In this document: in pieces, positions 6,983 to 14,072 of the stretch | Position numbering within the stretch: the stretch's first letter is position 1 | How the letters are laid out: each line of letters opens with the position of its first letter | NCBI GenBank assembly: GCA_947307005.1 | Contig: CAMZHY010000014.1 | Location: forward strand, 1-18,456 | Length of the DNA stretch: 18,456 bases | Direction of reading: 5' to 3' | Source: an uncultured Planctomycetaceae bacterium | Lineage (GTDB): Bacteria; Planctomycetota; Planctomycetia; Pirellulales; Thermoguttaceae | Notes under the pieces: model-generated | What the model was told of the DNA's origin: nothing | The model's input: only the letters and a program-made list of their open reading frames with translations | Database searches by the model: none | Made by a program: the position numbers and the translations under genes

Positions 6983-8575
6983 TTGGCGCGTCTGTCTGGG
7001 CTAACGATGACTTTACCAAAGAAGGGATTGCGGGTTTCTCGACTGACGTCTCGTTGGAACGCGCGTCGTTTCAACGAGTTGCTTCACGAGGACGAGCGTC
7101 CTATTTTTCGTTCTCTTGACGATTTCGACGAATCTCCGCTCGAGCTTGTCGGCGATTTGCTTCGACGCGACGCGAGACGACTCGATTGCGCGTCGCGTCG
7201 CTTTCTTCGATTGAGCGTTCAACTCCTTTTTGCCGCGTTTCTAGGGCTGACGACGGGACTGGTCGGCGCGGCGTTCCTCGCTTTGATGAATTGGGCGATC
7301 GAGTTTTTTCTCGCCTCGGAAAAAGCGGCGGAGTTCGGTTCGTTTCGCGCGTTGACGCTTTTGCCGGTCGCCGGGCTTGCGATCGCCTTCATCTATAAAG
7401 CCGCGCGACAGTCGATTGACGCGGGGACAAACCAAGTTGTCGAATCGCTCGTTTCCGACCGGAAACCGTCGCTCTGGCTCGCGCCGTTAATCTTTGCGAG
7501 TTCGGTCGCGACCCAAGCGTTTGGCGGTTCGGCGGGGCGCGAAGGCGCCGCGATACAACTCGGCGGCTGCGTTGGCCTCGGCGCGGGACGGATTTTACGC
7601 CTTCGCGACGCCGGTTTGCGAACGGCGATATATTGCGGGATGGCGGGCGGATTTGCTTCGATTCTTGGCGCGCCGCTGACCGCCGCCGTCTTCGCGGTTG
7701 AAGTCGGTTGCGTCGGCGTTATGTACTACCCCGCGTTCCTTCCGTCGCTCGTATCTTCCGCCGTCGCCGCGAGCGTGACGCGCTCGCTGGGGTTTGCGCC
7801 TTTTTTTCACGCGCAACCTGTTTTTCCCGCGACTTCGTTCGTCTTCATTTTACGCGTTCTTGCTCTCGGAGCCATGTGCGGTCTGACGAGCATGACGTTC
7901 TGTTCCGCGATCAGGCGGGCGACGCTTTCGGCGTCGCGTCGATTTCCTAACGATTACGTTCGCGTCGTCTTTGGCGGCGCTCTGATCGTCGTCGCGACGG
8001 CGACGCTCGGCGTGAATTTGTACAACGGAACGGGCGTTCTCCTTATCGAGCGCGCCATGCAGGGCGACGCGCGTCCGCAGGATTTTCTCATTAAAATACT
8101 GTTTACCGCCGCGACGCTCGGCGCGGGTTATAAGGGAGGGGAGATTGTTCCCGCGCTTGCCGTCGGCTCGACTTTTGGCTGCTGGATCGGGCCGGTTTTA
8201 GGGTTGGACGCGTCGCTTGGGGCGTCCCTTGGAATGGTCGCGGTTTTTTGCGGGGCGACGAATTGTCCGATCGCGTCTCTGATCCTTGGCGTTGAGTTTT
8301 TTGGCGCGGAGAACGCGCTTCTCTTCGCGCTAGCGTGCGCCGCGACGTATATGACGTCGGGACGGTCGGGGCTTTATAAGAGTCAACGCGTCGTCTTTTC
8401 AAAAGCGTCGGATCGCGTGAACGACGAGCGGCTCCGTCCTCGGCTTCAACGCGATCTTTCGGAGTTAGACGAGCAAAAAAAGGGATCAAGCGAAGAAGTG
8501 GTTTCACAGTTTAAAAACCTTGGGAAAAACTGTTGGGATCTAGAGGATTTCCTTTTCTCCGAGAAGCCTGAATAA
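6983..8575 (+). CDS. CLC-family anion/proton antiporter, fluoride-type (CLC-F-like)
   Basis: An inner-membrane transporter of 530 residues with about 10-12 hydrophobic segments between residues 75 and 460. The anion-path motifs are the fluoride-clade forms. The segment FGGSAGREGAAIQLGG (about 179-194) carries the gating glutamate Glu187, with Ala instead of the Pro of GKEGP. GAGYKGGEIVP (380-390) replaces the GxFxP of chloride CLCs. CLC-F proteins expel fluoride in exchange for protons. A Thr is usual two residues after the Glu of GGE in that clade; here it is Val389. The 75-residue charged N-terminus and the C-terminal tail (about 470-530) are cytoplasmic extensions longer than usual. The start is uncertain: TTG at 6983 or ATG at 7007, neither with a clear Shine-Dalgarno. 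There are no CBS domains. Confidence 0.88.
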   Translation: MARLSGLTMTLPKKGLRVSRLTSRWNARRFNELLHEDERPIFRSLDDFDESPLELVGDLLRRDARRLDCASRRFLRLSVQLLFAAFLGLTTGLVGAAFLALMNWAIEFFLASEKAAEFGSFRALTLLPVAGLAIAFIYKAARQSIDAGTNQVVESLVSDRKPSLWLAPLIFASSVATQAFGGSAGREGAAIQLGGCVGLGAGRILRLRDAGLRTAIYCGMAGGFASILGAPLTAAVFAVEVGCVGVMYYPAFLPSLVSSAVAASVTRSLGFAPFFHAQPVFPATSFVFILRVLALGAMCGLTSMTFCSAIRRATLSASRRFPNDYVRVVFGGALIVVATATLGVNLYNGTGVLLIERAMQGDARPQDFLIKILFTAATLGAGYKGGEIVPALAVGSTFGCWIGPVLGLDASLGASLGMVAVFCGATNCPIASLILGVEFFGAENALLFALACAATYMTSGRSGLYKSQRVVFSKASDRVNDERLRPRLQRDLSELDEQKKGSSEEVVSQFKNLGKNCWDLEDFLFSEKPE

Positions 8576-8671
8576 CGCAAAATAGGCTTAATTTTTTTTA
8601 TCTATTTTGACTTTTTTTAAAAAAAATTCAAAAATTGTCTGGAAAAACCTATGAACATGGAATTTTCTTGA

Positions 8672-8677
8672 TATAAT
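8672..8677 (+). promoter_or_regulatory. Extended -10 promoter for the 109-aa protein gene
   Basis: A perfect TATAAT is preceded by TGA, giving the extended -10 TTGATATAAT. There is no good -35 at the expected distance. The predicted start near 8684 gives a leader of about 165 nt. Confidence 0.6.
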
Positions 8678-8710
8678 GAACTCCAATTTGAACGTCGAGA
8701 TGAGGTTCAT

Positions 8711-8806
8711 GTGTTGAAAGTTTTATCACGACCTAGTAGCGGCGGCGATAGAGAAGGCCGCAGGGGATTGTCGCGAGGCTTTCGCGACGACGAGGTAATC
8801 GGTTAG
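8711..8806 (+). CDS. Possible 31-codon leader ORF
   Basis: A GTG start at 8711 has a GAGG Shine-Dalgarno (8702-8705) with 5-nt spacing and opens a 31-codon ORF ending at TAG 8804-8806. It lies wholly in the leader of the 109-aa protein gene. The predicted peptide is rich in Arg, Gly, Asp and Ser and matches nothing I know. Its second half covers the hairpin at 8770-8788, the arrangement expected of a leader peptide, but it may be chance. Confidence 0.25.
   Translation: MLKVLSRPSSGGDREGRRGLSRGFRDDEVIG
8770..8788 (+). other. Leader hairpin
   Basis: The arms GTCGCGA (8770-8776) and TCGCGAC (8782-8788) form a 7-bp stem with a 5-nt loop in the leader of the 109-aa protein gene. No T-run follows. 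Together with the flanking GC-rich segment it makes the leader structured. Confidence 0.4.
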
Positions 8807-8848
8807 TTGGTTCAATAGACGAAAAATTTTTTTTGGAGGGACTTTATC

Positions 8849-9178
8849 ATGTCCGAAAAGATTACGAACGAAGTCGAGTACAAAGAGGAAAAGACGTTCG
8901 ACGCCGGAATGGAGACGTTTGACGAGAACGCCGGAATTCAGGAGGCGCCCAAGCGTCATAATCGCAACGTCTTCGAAGAGATTATGATTACGGGTCACGA
9001 CGAAGACTTCGTTCCCGCGATCACGCCTGAATTCTGCCCGACCGACGCTCCCGCCGGTTCGAGCGCGAAGGTTGAAGTCCTCGCCGAACGCGTGCGCAAG
9101 GGTCTGCCTTTGTGGCACCCTGAAGATCGTTGTTCCTACAACGGTTTGATTGGACTTCACAATCATTTCCGCGATTGA
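8849..9178 (+). CDS. Small acidic protein of unknown function
   Basis: A 109-residue soluble protein with no signal peptide or membrane segment. The N-terminal 70 residues are Glu/Asp/Lys-rich and probably flexible. The C-terminal part is compact and looks conserved: AERVRKGLPLWHPEDRCSYN (79-98), then GLIGLHNHFRD to the end. I have the impression that a G-x-PLWHP-x-D tail occurs in short planctomycete proteins, but no function is known to me. The ATG has a strong ribosome-binding site (GGAGGG, 12 nt upstream). The gene has its own extended -10 promoter, a 165-nt structured leader and its own intrinsic terminator, so it is a single-gene unit. The strong signals suggest high expression. Confidence 0.85.
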   Translation: MSEKITNEVEYKEEKTFDAGMETFDENAGIQEAPKRHNRNVFEEIMITGHDEDFVPAITPEFCPTDAPAGSSAKVEVLAERVRKGLPLWHPEDRCSYNGLIGLHNHFRD

Positions 9179-9202
9179 CAAAAAGATAGCGAATAGCCGA
9201 GG

Positions 9203-9222
9203 GAGACGTTTTCGGACGTCTC
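9203..9222 (+). other. Hairpin after the 109-aa protein gene
   Basis: GAGACGT (9203-9209) pairs with ACGTCTC (9216-9222) over a 6-nt loop. It lies just after the stop codon and before the main terminator; the T-rich TTTCTTTTG begins about 8 nt later. It may protect the 3' end or help termination. Confidence 0.45.
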
Positions 9223-9255
9223 TCGCGCGTTTCTTTTGTTTGCGCGACCGTATAG

Positions 9256-9283
9256 ACGCCAGCCTTAGCGTTGGCGTTTTTTT
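9256..9283 (+). terminator. Intrinsic terminator of the 109-aa protein gene
   Basis: ACGCCA (9256-9261) pairs with TGGCGT (9272-9277), extended inward by a G-T and a C-G pair, and is followed directly by a run of seven T. It separates this unit from the symporter gene at 9319. Confidence 0.88.
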
Positions 9284-9318
9284 GTTGACGTCTTGCAAGG
9301 TTAAGAGAAAGGGTCTCG

Positions 9319-10308
9319 ATGTTTAAGCGTATCTTGTCGAAGTACCTGCTGTTATGGCTCGTTCTCGTCTGCGTTCTTGGGTTCTTTTGGAAAAGACTTT
9401 TTGGCGCGTCCGCGCCGGATCCTTTCACGCTCAACGGCAATCAGATGGCGACGCTGATTTCGCTCACGATGCTGGCGGTCGGCTCGCTGTTGCCCCCCGA
9501 CGAAGTTAAGGGGGTCGCTAAAAATTGGCCGAAAATTCTCGGCGGAACGTTCGTCCAGTACGTGTCGATGCCGCTTCTGGCGTTTTGCGTCGCGAAAGCC
9601 TTCCATCTTACCGGAGGATATTTCATCGGCGTGATGCTCGCGGGTTGCGTTCCCGGCGCGATGGCGTCGAACGTGCTCACGCTCACGGCGCGCGGCAACG
9701 TCAGCTATTCTGTCGGGCTCACAACCTCCGCGACGCTTCTTTCGCCTTTCGTCGTCCCCGGAACCTTGTGGCTTTTCTTTCGCGACCACAACGTCGACGT
9801 CGACTTCCTTTCCGTTATGATAAATCTCCTTCTGACCGTCGTTTTGCCCGTCGTCGTCGGCTTTACCCTTTCGTCGACGTCGAAACTTTGGCGCAAATAC
9901 TCCGACGTTTTCGCCGAGATTGCGGCCAATATCGCGATCATATGGATTATTTCGGCCGTCGTAGCGAATAACGGCGAAAAGATCGCGGATCTCAAGCTCT
10001 CGACGATCACGGCGATTGTGATCTTGAATATTCTGGGTTATCTTGCCGGATATTGGGGCGGCGCGGCGTTGAAACTAACGCCCGGGATGCGTCGCGCGCT
10101 GACGATCGAGGTCGGGATGCAAAACGCGGGACTTGGGACGACGCTTGCGACGATCTTTTTTAAGGATCAACCTGAGGCGGCGCTGATTTGCGCGTCGTAT
10201 ACGTTCGAGTGCATGGCGACAGGCGTTATTCTCGCGCAATGTTTCCGAATCGCGGCGGAGCGCGCGGAGCGACGAAGCGCGGCCGAGAGCGTTTCCGAAA
10301 ACGCGTGA
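9319..10308 (+). CDS. Bile acid:Na+ symporter (BASS/SBF) family transporter
   Basis: This 329-residue inner-membrane protein has about 9-10 hydrophobic helices. It carries both conserved BASS crossover signatures: VPGAMASNVLTLTARGN (111-127) and the second half with RRALTIEVGMQNAGLGTTLA (258-277), where Glu264 and Gln268 belong to the Na+-site motif. Bacterial members take up bile acids, sulfated steroids, pantothenate or other organic anions with Na+; the substrate here cannot be told from sequence. The tail after about 308 is charged and probably cytoplasmic. The ATG is preceded by a purine-rich GAGAAAGGG. It has no obvious own promoter, since the preceding terminator ends at 9283. It converges with hemB at a bidirectional terminator. 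Confidence 0.92.
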   Translation: MFKRILSKYLLLWLVLVCVLGFFWKRLFGASAPDPFTLNGNQMATLISLTMLAVGSLLPPDEVKGVAKNWPKILGGTFVQYVSMPLLAFCVAKAFHLTGGYFIGVMLAGCVPGAMASNVLTLTARGNVSYSVGLTTSATLLSPFVVPGTLWLFFRDHNVDVDFLSVMINLLLTVVLPVVVGFTLSSTSKLWRKYSDVFAEIAANIAIIWIISAVVANNGEKIADLKLSTITAIVILNILGYLAGYWGGAALKLTPGMRRALTIEVGMQNAGLGTTLATIFFKDQPEAALICASYTFECMATGVILAQCFRIAAERAERRSAAESVSENA

Positions 10309-10352
10309 AAGCCTAGAGCGATCGACCGTTGAGATAGATTTTCGCAAAGAAG

Positions 10353-10386
10353 AAGCGGCGCGTTTTCGTACGAAGACGCGCCGCTT
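10353..10386. terminator. Bidirectional intrinsic terminator between the symporter gene and hemB
   Basis: AAGCGGCGCGT (10353-10363) pairs perfectly with ACGCGCCGCTT (10376-10386). The inner bases also pair (TTTC/GAAG with one G-T), so the whole 34 nt is almost one palindrome. It lies between converging genes. Confidence 0.88.
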
Positions 10387-10430
10387 TGGTTTGGAGAGGG
10401 CGGCGGGAAACGACCGTCGCCGCGTTCGCG

Positions 10431-11459
10431 TTATTGGAGCCAGAGCGCGACGTCTTTCGCCCAGTAGGTGATGATAATCGTGGCGCCGGCGCGTTGAATC
10501 GAGGTCAACGTTTCAAGAACGACGCGTTTTTCGTCAATCCACCCGTTGAGCGCCGCAGCCTTCGTCATGCTATATTCTCCCGAGACGTTGTACGCCGCGA
10601 GGGGATAGCCGGGGAACTGGTCCTTCGCCATGCGGATGACGTCGAGATAGGGAAGGGCGGGCTTAACCATGATAATATCGGCGCCTTCCGCGACGTCCTG
10701 AGCGATTTCGCGCATCGCCTGACCGGGCGCGGAATCGGGCGCCATCTGATAGGAACGGCGATCTCCGAATTGGGGCGCGCTTTCCGCCGCTTCTCGGAAC
10801 GGACCGTAGAACGCGCTCGCGTATTTTGCGGAGTAGCTCATGATTGGCAGACGTTCGAACCCGTTCTCGTCGAATCCTCGACGGATCGCGGCGATCATTC
10901 CGTCCATCATTCCGCTCGGGGCGACCATGTCGACGCCGGCCCGCGCTTGAACGAGAGTCTGCTTGACGAGGTTTGCAAGCGTCGCGTCGTTGTCTACGTC
11001 CCACGCGTCGTCGGCTTTGCCGCATTTTTTGAGGACGCCGCAGTGCCCATGATCGGTGTATTCGCAGAAGCAGACGTCGGCGATGATGAGAAAATCTTTG
11101 CCGACTACGTCCTTTAAGGCGCGAATCGCGGTTGCGACGATTCCGTCGTCGCTCATTGCGTCGCTTCCGACGGCGTCCTTCGTTTCGGGGATTCCAAAGA
11201 GCATAACGCCGCCGACGCCGAGCTTTTCGAGTTCCTTAACGTCTTTAACAAGCTCGTCGACGGAAAGCTGGAACTGACCGGGCATCGCGGCGATCGGCTG
11301 ACGAATTCCTTCGCCGGGACGAACGAAGAGCGGAATGATGAAACGATCGGGGGAAAGGATCGTCTCGCGAGTGAGACGACGAACCCCGGAGTGATAACGC
11401 AGGCGTCGGAGTCTCGATGTTGGGAAAACGCCGTTGTTTTGATACTCAAACGTCGCCAT
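10431..11459 (-). CDS. hemB: Porphobilinogen synthase (delta-aminolevulinic acid dehydratase)
   Basis: Joins two 5-aminolevulinate molecules to porphobilinogen, the second common step of tetrapyrrole synthesis. The 342-residue protein has the zinc-type active site DVCFCEYTDHGHCG with Cys130, Cys132 and Cys140, so it is of the Zn2+-dependent rather than the Mg2+-only class. The two Schiff-base lysines are Lys212 (SYSAKYASAFYGPFR) and Lys266 (IMVKPALPYLD). The substrate-loop segment RRSYQMAPDSA (234-244) is also present. The start ATG has a TAGGAG Shine-Dalgarno. It lies 44 nt downstream of prs on the same strand, so co-transcription is likely, and a bidirectional terminator closes it. No other haem gene is adjacent. 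Confidence 0.97.
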   Translation of the reverse strand: MATFEYQNNGVFPTSRLRRLRYHSGVRRLTRETILSPDRFIIPLFVRPGEGIRQPIAAMPGQFQLSVDELVKDVKELEKLGVGGVMLFGIPETKDAVGSDAMSDDGIVATAIRALKDVVGKDFLIIADVCFCEYTDHGHCGVLKKCGKADDAWDVDNDATLANLVKQTLVQARAGVDMVAPSGMMDGMIAAIRRGFDENGFERLPIMSYSAKYASAFYGPFREAAESAPQFGDRRSYQMAPDSAPGQAMREIAQDVAEGADIIMVKPALPYLDVIRMAKDQFPGYPLAAYNVSGEYSMTKAAALNGWIDEKRVVLETLTSIQRAGATIIITYWAKDVALWLQ

Positions 11460-11503
11460 AATTTATTGTCTCCTACCGACTTCGTCGTCGGTTTTGGGAA
11501 ATT

Positions 11504-12475
11504 TCAGAAATACTGTCCCGTCGCCCCAAGCCTCGAGAGCATTTGGCTGATAGAACGGTTTTCGTGAATGCAGGTAATCGCGTCGGCGAGCTCTTTCGCA
11601 ACGGAGACGACCTTGATTTTTTCGATCTTGTGTTCTTCAAGGAGCGGAATCGTATCGGTCAGGTAGACCTGATCGATCGGCGCTTCCTGGAGTCGTTCAA
11701 TCGCGGGACCGCAGAGCACGCCGTGCGTCGCGGCGACGATGACTTTGCTGGCCCCGTACTCTTTGACGACTCTCGCGGCGCCGCAAATCGAACCGCCAGT
11801 ACTGATCATATCGTCGAAGAGCAGCGCGACGCGACCCTCGATCGGACCTCCGATAATGTGCGCCTGTTCGACTTCCGATCCACTGTGACGGCGTTTGTCG
11901 ATGATTGCAAGACTTCCGCCCAGCGTCGCGACGTGCTTCGTCGCGCGCTTGATGCTGCCCGCGTCGGGACTTACGACGACGACGTCGTCCGGTTCGTAAC
12001 CCAATTCGAGAATATGGCGGTCAAGGATCGGCGAGGCGGAAAGATGATCGAGGGGAATGTCGAAAAATCCTTGAATCTGAGCCGAATGCAGGTCGATCGC
12101 GACGACGCGGTTCGCGCCCGCGCATTCGAGAAGGTTCGCGCAGAGTTTTGCGGAAATTGGAACGCGTCCTTCGTCTTTACGGTCTTGACGAGCGTATCCG
12201 AAGTAAGGAACGACGGCGGTGATTCGGGCGGCGCTGGCGCGTCGCAAACTGTCGATAATAACGAGCAGTTCCATGAGCATGTCGTTGACGGGACGACAAG
12301 TAGGCTGAATGACGTAAACGTCTTTGCCTCGGACGTCTTCCTCGACGCGACAAAAAGACTCTCCGTCGGGGAACTGCTCCACCCTCATCTGACCCGGCGC
12401 GACGTTCAGGTGATCGCAAACTTTTTCAAACAGATCGCGGTTGGCGGAACCGGCGAAAATCTTAATCATGCTCAT
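11504..12475 (-). CDS. prs: Ribose-phosphate pyrophosphokinase (PRPP synthetase)
   Basis: Makes phosphoribosyl pyrophosphate from ribose 5-phosphate and ATP for purine, pyrimidine, His, Trp and NAD synthesis. From the ATG at 12475 it has 323 residues, the normal class I length. Visible are the flexible loop YFGYARQDRKDEGRVPISAK (91-110), the metal-binding DLHSAQIQGFFD (128-139, His130), SPDAGSIKRA (169-178), the catalytic-loop DKRR (193-196) and the PRPP loop DDMISTGG (221-228). The frame could extend to a TTG at 12523, but that adds 16 non-family residues and has no ribosome-binding site; a second ATG lies at 12469. A promoter candidate sits about 70 nt upstream. hemB follows after 44 nt. 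Confidence 0.97.
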   Translation of the reverse strand: MSMIKIFAGSANRDLFEKVCDHLNVAPGQMRVEQFPDGESFCRVEEDVRGKDVYVIQPTCRPVNDMLMELLVIIDSLRRASAARITAVVPYFGYARQDRKDEGRVPISAKLCANLLECAGANRVVAIDLHSAQIQGFFDIPLDHLSASPILDRHILELGYEPDDVVVVSPDAGSIKRATKHVATLGGSLAIIDKRRHSGSEVEQAHIIGGPIEGRVALLFDDMISTGGSICGAARVVKEYGASKVIVAATHGVLCGPAIERLQEAPIDQVYLTDTIPLLEEHKIEKIKVVSVAKELADAITCIHENRSISQMLSRLGATGQYF

Positions 12476-12547
12476 GAGAAGGTCTTTTCTGATAAACGTT
12501 CGAATCGTCTGCGGCCCGCTCAAGAACGTCGGCGGGTCGACCCCTCC

Positions 12548-12575
12548 AGTATACCGACCTTTTGAGGGTCGTCGA
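12548..12575 (-). promoter_or_regulatory. Candidate promoter of prs-hemB
   Basis: On the minus strand TCGACG (12570-12575) and TATACT (12548-12553) are 16 nt apart, matching consensus at four and five of six bases. It lies in the 164-nt gap between the rlmM-like gene and prs. It allows transcription of prs-hemB apart from the methyltransferase gene. Confidence 0.45.
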
Positions 12576-12639
12576 TAAGGGCGTCGATAATCCTTAGGAA
12601 ATTGACGCTTTTTTTCTTGTTTTGCGTCGAGTTGAAACG

Positions 12640-13842
12640 TTATTTGACAAAGGGTTTCTTGAGCGCGGCGACCATGATTTCTTGACGGTTGAATTGAAGC
12701 TGTCTTGCGTGAACGTGATTGAATCCCCAGTCTTTAACGCGGCCGAGAAATTTCGGAACGTCGTCGGCGAATTTCCAATCGAAAAATTTGAGCGTAAAGA
12801 GAAGTCCTCGCGCCGAGACGTCGTCGCGCGTGACGAGTTCCTCCAGCGCGTCAAGCGTGTAGCTCGGCGCGACGTTCATGTCCGTGATAAACCAGCGCGA
12901 TTTGCGAAAAAGTTTGCGACGCAGCTGACTGATTTTTCCGCGAAGATGCGTGAAATTCGGGTGGTTGAGAACCAACGGGTCGATTTCGGCGGGATCGACC
13001 CCGAGAACGAGCGCGCCGCGCGCGAGAAGCGCCTGCGAACCGCCCCCCGGCGCCGCGCCGATATCGACGCAGCGCGATTCGATCCCAATGGGAAATCCCG
13101 ACCAGCGAAGTCCCTCTTCGAACTTAAGAAACGCTCGAGACGTCGCGTCCGTCGGTAATTCGAGCGGAAAGAGACCGCCCGGATAACGAGAGTGGACGTC
13201 GGCGATCTTGTGGAACCCCACGTGCCATTCGTTTTCCTCCACGACGACGACGTCGAGGCAAACTTCCCCCGGCGCGCCCGGCGCGTCGAGTCTGTTCGCG
13301 TCGGACGCGAGGCTCGCGCGAAATTCAGCGGGCGCGATTTCGAAAAGCCGACGATGAAGATCGTAGGCGCTCTGAGTAAGACCCGGTTCGTATCCGCGAA
13401 CGCCGACGGCGAGCTGGTCGCGTTCGTAAACGTGGATTCGCGCGAGCGTACGAACGGGACGCCCCGCCTTCCGCGCGTTTTCCGCGCTCCTCGAATCGGC
13501 GCCGAATTCCGTCGCGGCGAGTTCCCAAACGCGCGCCAACGCTCGCGTCGCGTCAAACGTTCCGTCCTCGTTGGAACATTCGCGCGCCGAAACGCGACCG
13601 AGGGAATGCGCGCAGGATCGCGCGAAGACGAGACGCAGCGTAGGAACGTCGATCGCGAGCCGTTTTTCGAGCGATTCCGGCTCCGGCGTTCGGAACGTCA
13701 GGAACCCCGGTCGAGAATAGGAGAAACGCCAATTCGGTCTTCGACGCTCGAGTTCTTTCTTAAGCGCGTTTTCAGCCCCGCGTTGGCAGGTAAAGAGGAC
13801 GAACTGAGCGGGGGCGGACGTCGCGACGGGAGTGTTTTCCAC
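12640..13842 (-). CDS. RlmM-like 23S rRNA 2'-O-ribose methyltransferase (FtsJ fold)
   Basis: A cytoplasmic SAM-dependent methyltransferase of the FtsJ/RrmJ fold with an N-terminal THUMP-like half, the architecture of RlmM, which methylates the ribose of C2498 in E. coli 23S rRNA. Numbered from the GTG start, it has the SAM motif VDIGAAPGGGSQALL (259-273) and the catalytic tetrad K-D-K-E: Lys240 (AFLKFEEG), Asp321 (WFITDMNVAP), Lys352 (LFTLKFFDW), Glu388 (NRQEIMVAALKK). I chose GTG at 13842 (400 residues) because a GAGG Shine-Dalgarno lies 8 nt upstream and the N-terminus then fits the family. The frame is open to an ATG at 13914, which has no ribosome-binding site and adds 24 unrelated residues. 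A CATAAT at 13868-13873 may be its -10 box. hom is read divergently. Confidence 0.85.
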   Translation of the reverse strand: MENTPVATSAPAQFVLFTCQRGAENALKKELERRRPNWRFSYSRPGFLTFRTPEPESLEKRLAIDVPTLRLVFARSCAHSLGRVSARECSNEDGTFDATRALARVWELAATEFGADSRSAENARKAGRPVRTLARIHVYERDQLAVGVRGYEPGLTQSAYDLHRRLFEIAPAEFRASLASDANRLDAPGAPGEVCLDVVVVEENEWHVGFHKIADVHSRYPGGLFPLELPTDATSRAFLKFEEGLRWSGFPIGIESRCVDIGAAPGGGSQALLARGALVLGVDPAEIDPLVLNHPNFTHLRGKISQLRRKLFRKSRWFITDMNVAPSYTLDALEELVTRDDVSARGLLFTLKFFDWKFADDVPKFLGRVKDWGFNHVHARQLQFNRQEIMVAALKKPFVK

Positions 13843-13850
13843 TTGGATTA

Positions 13851-13854
13851 CCTC
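13851..13854 (-). promoter_or_regulatory. Shine-Dalgarno deciding the rlmM-like start
   Basis: GAGG on the minus strand, 8 nt before the GTG at 13840-13842. The upstream in-frame ATG at 13914 has nothing similar. Confidence 0.55.
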
Positions 13855-13935
13855 GAACACGAGAGGGATTATGATTTGAGAGTCGAAGCTTTCGGAAAAA
13901 AACAGCGCTGGCATTTAATCGCGGCGCGTTTTTGA

Positions 13936-13941
13936 TATAAT
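13936..13941 (+). promoter_or_regulatory. Extended -10 promoter candidate for hom
   Basis: A perfect TATAAT is preceded by TGA, giving the same ten bases (TTGATATAAT) as the promoter of the 109-aa protein gene. It would give a leader of about 125 nt. A weaker alternative nearer the gene is TTGACG plus TATAGG with 15-nt spacing just before the start codon. Confidence 0.5.
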
Positions 13942-14072
13942 TCGGACTAGCGCGCGGCGCGTAAGGAACGCGTCGCCTTTTCCTAATCATATAGCGGAAA
14001 TTAACAACGGTCAAGAAGTCGCTTTTGCGGCTTTGACGACTTGACTCACGTTTTATAGGGCGAAAGGCGTCT

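Noticed and set aside
6387..7006. Fluoride (crcB) riboswitch ahead of the CLC gene
   Set aside because: Expected for a fluoride exporter, but I could not find the GGxGAUGG...UUCxCC core or the pseudoknot partner by eye. A TGATGG near 6418 lacks the pairing partner.
9284..9318. Sigma70 promoter directly before the BASS symporter
   Set aside because: TTGACG at 9284-9289 looks like a -35, but no acceptable -10 lies 15-19 nt downstream.
10386..11117. 243-codon plus-strand ORF opposite hemB
   Set aside because: Shadow of hemB, whose zinc cysteines and Schiff-base lysines are unmistakable on the other strand.
5448..11459. A haem-synthesis cluster formed by the URO-D gene and hemB
   Set aside because: They lie 4 kb apart with opposite-strand transporters between, and the URO-D protein lacks the HemE signature.
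11543..12565. 340-codon plus-strand ORF opposite prs
   Set aside because: It is the antisense shadow of a clear prs gene. The codon style here (NNC/NNG ends, GAC/GCG/CGT) removes stops from the opposite strand. It has no family features.
13192..13935. 247-codon plus-strand ORF opposite the rlmM-like gene
   Set aside because: Shadow frame. The sense strand has the full K-D-K-E tetrad and SAM motif.
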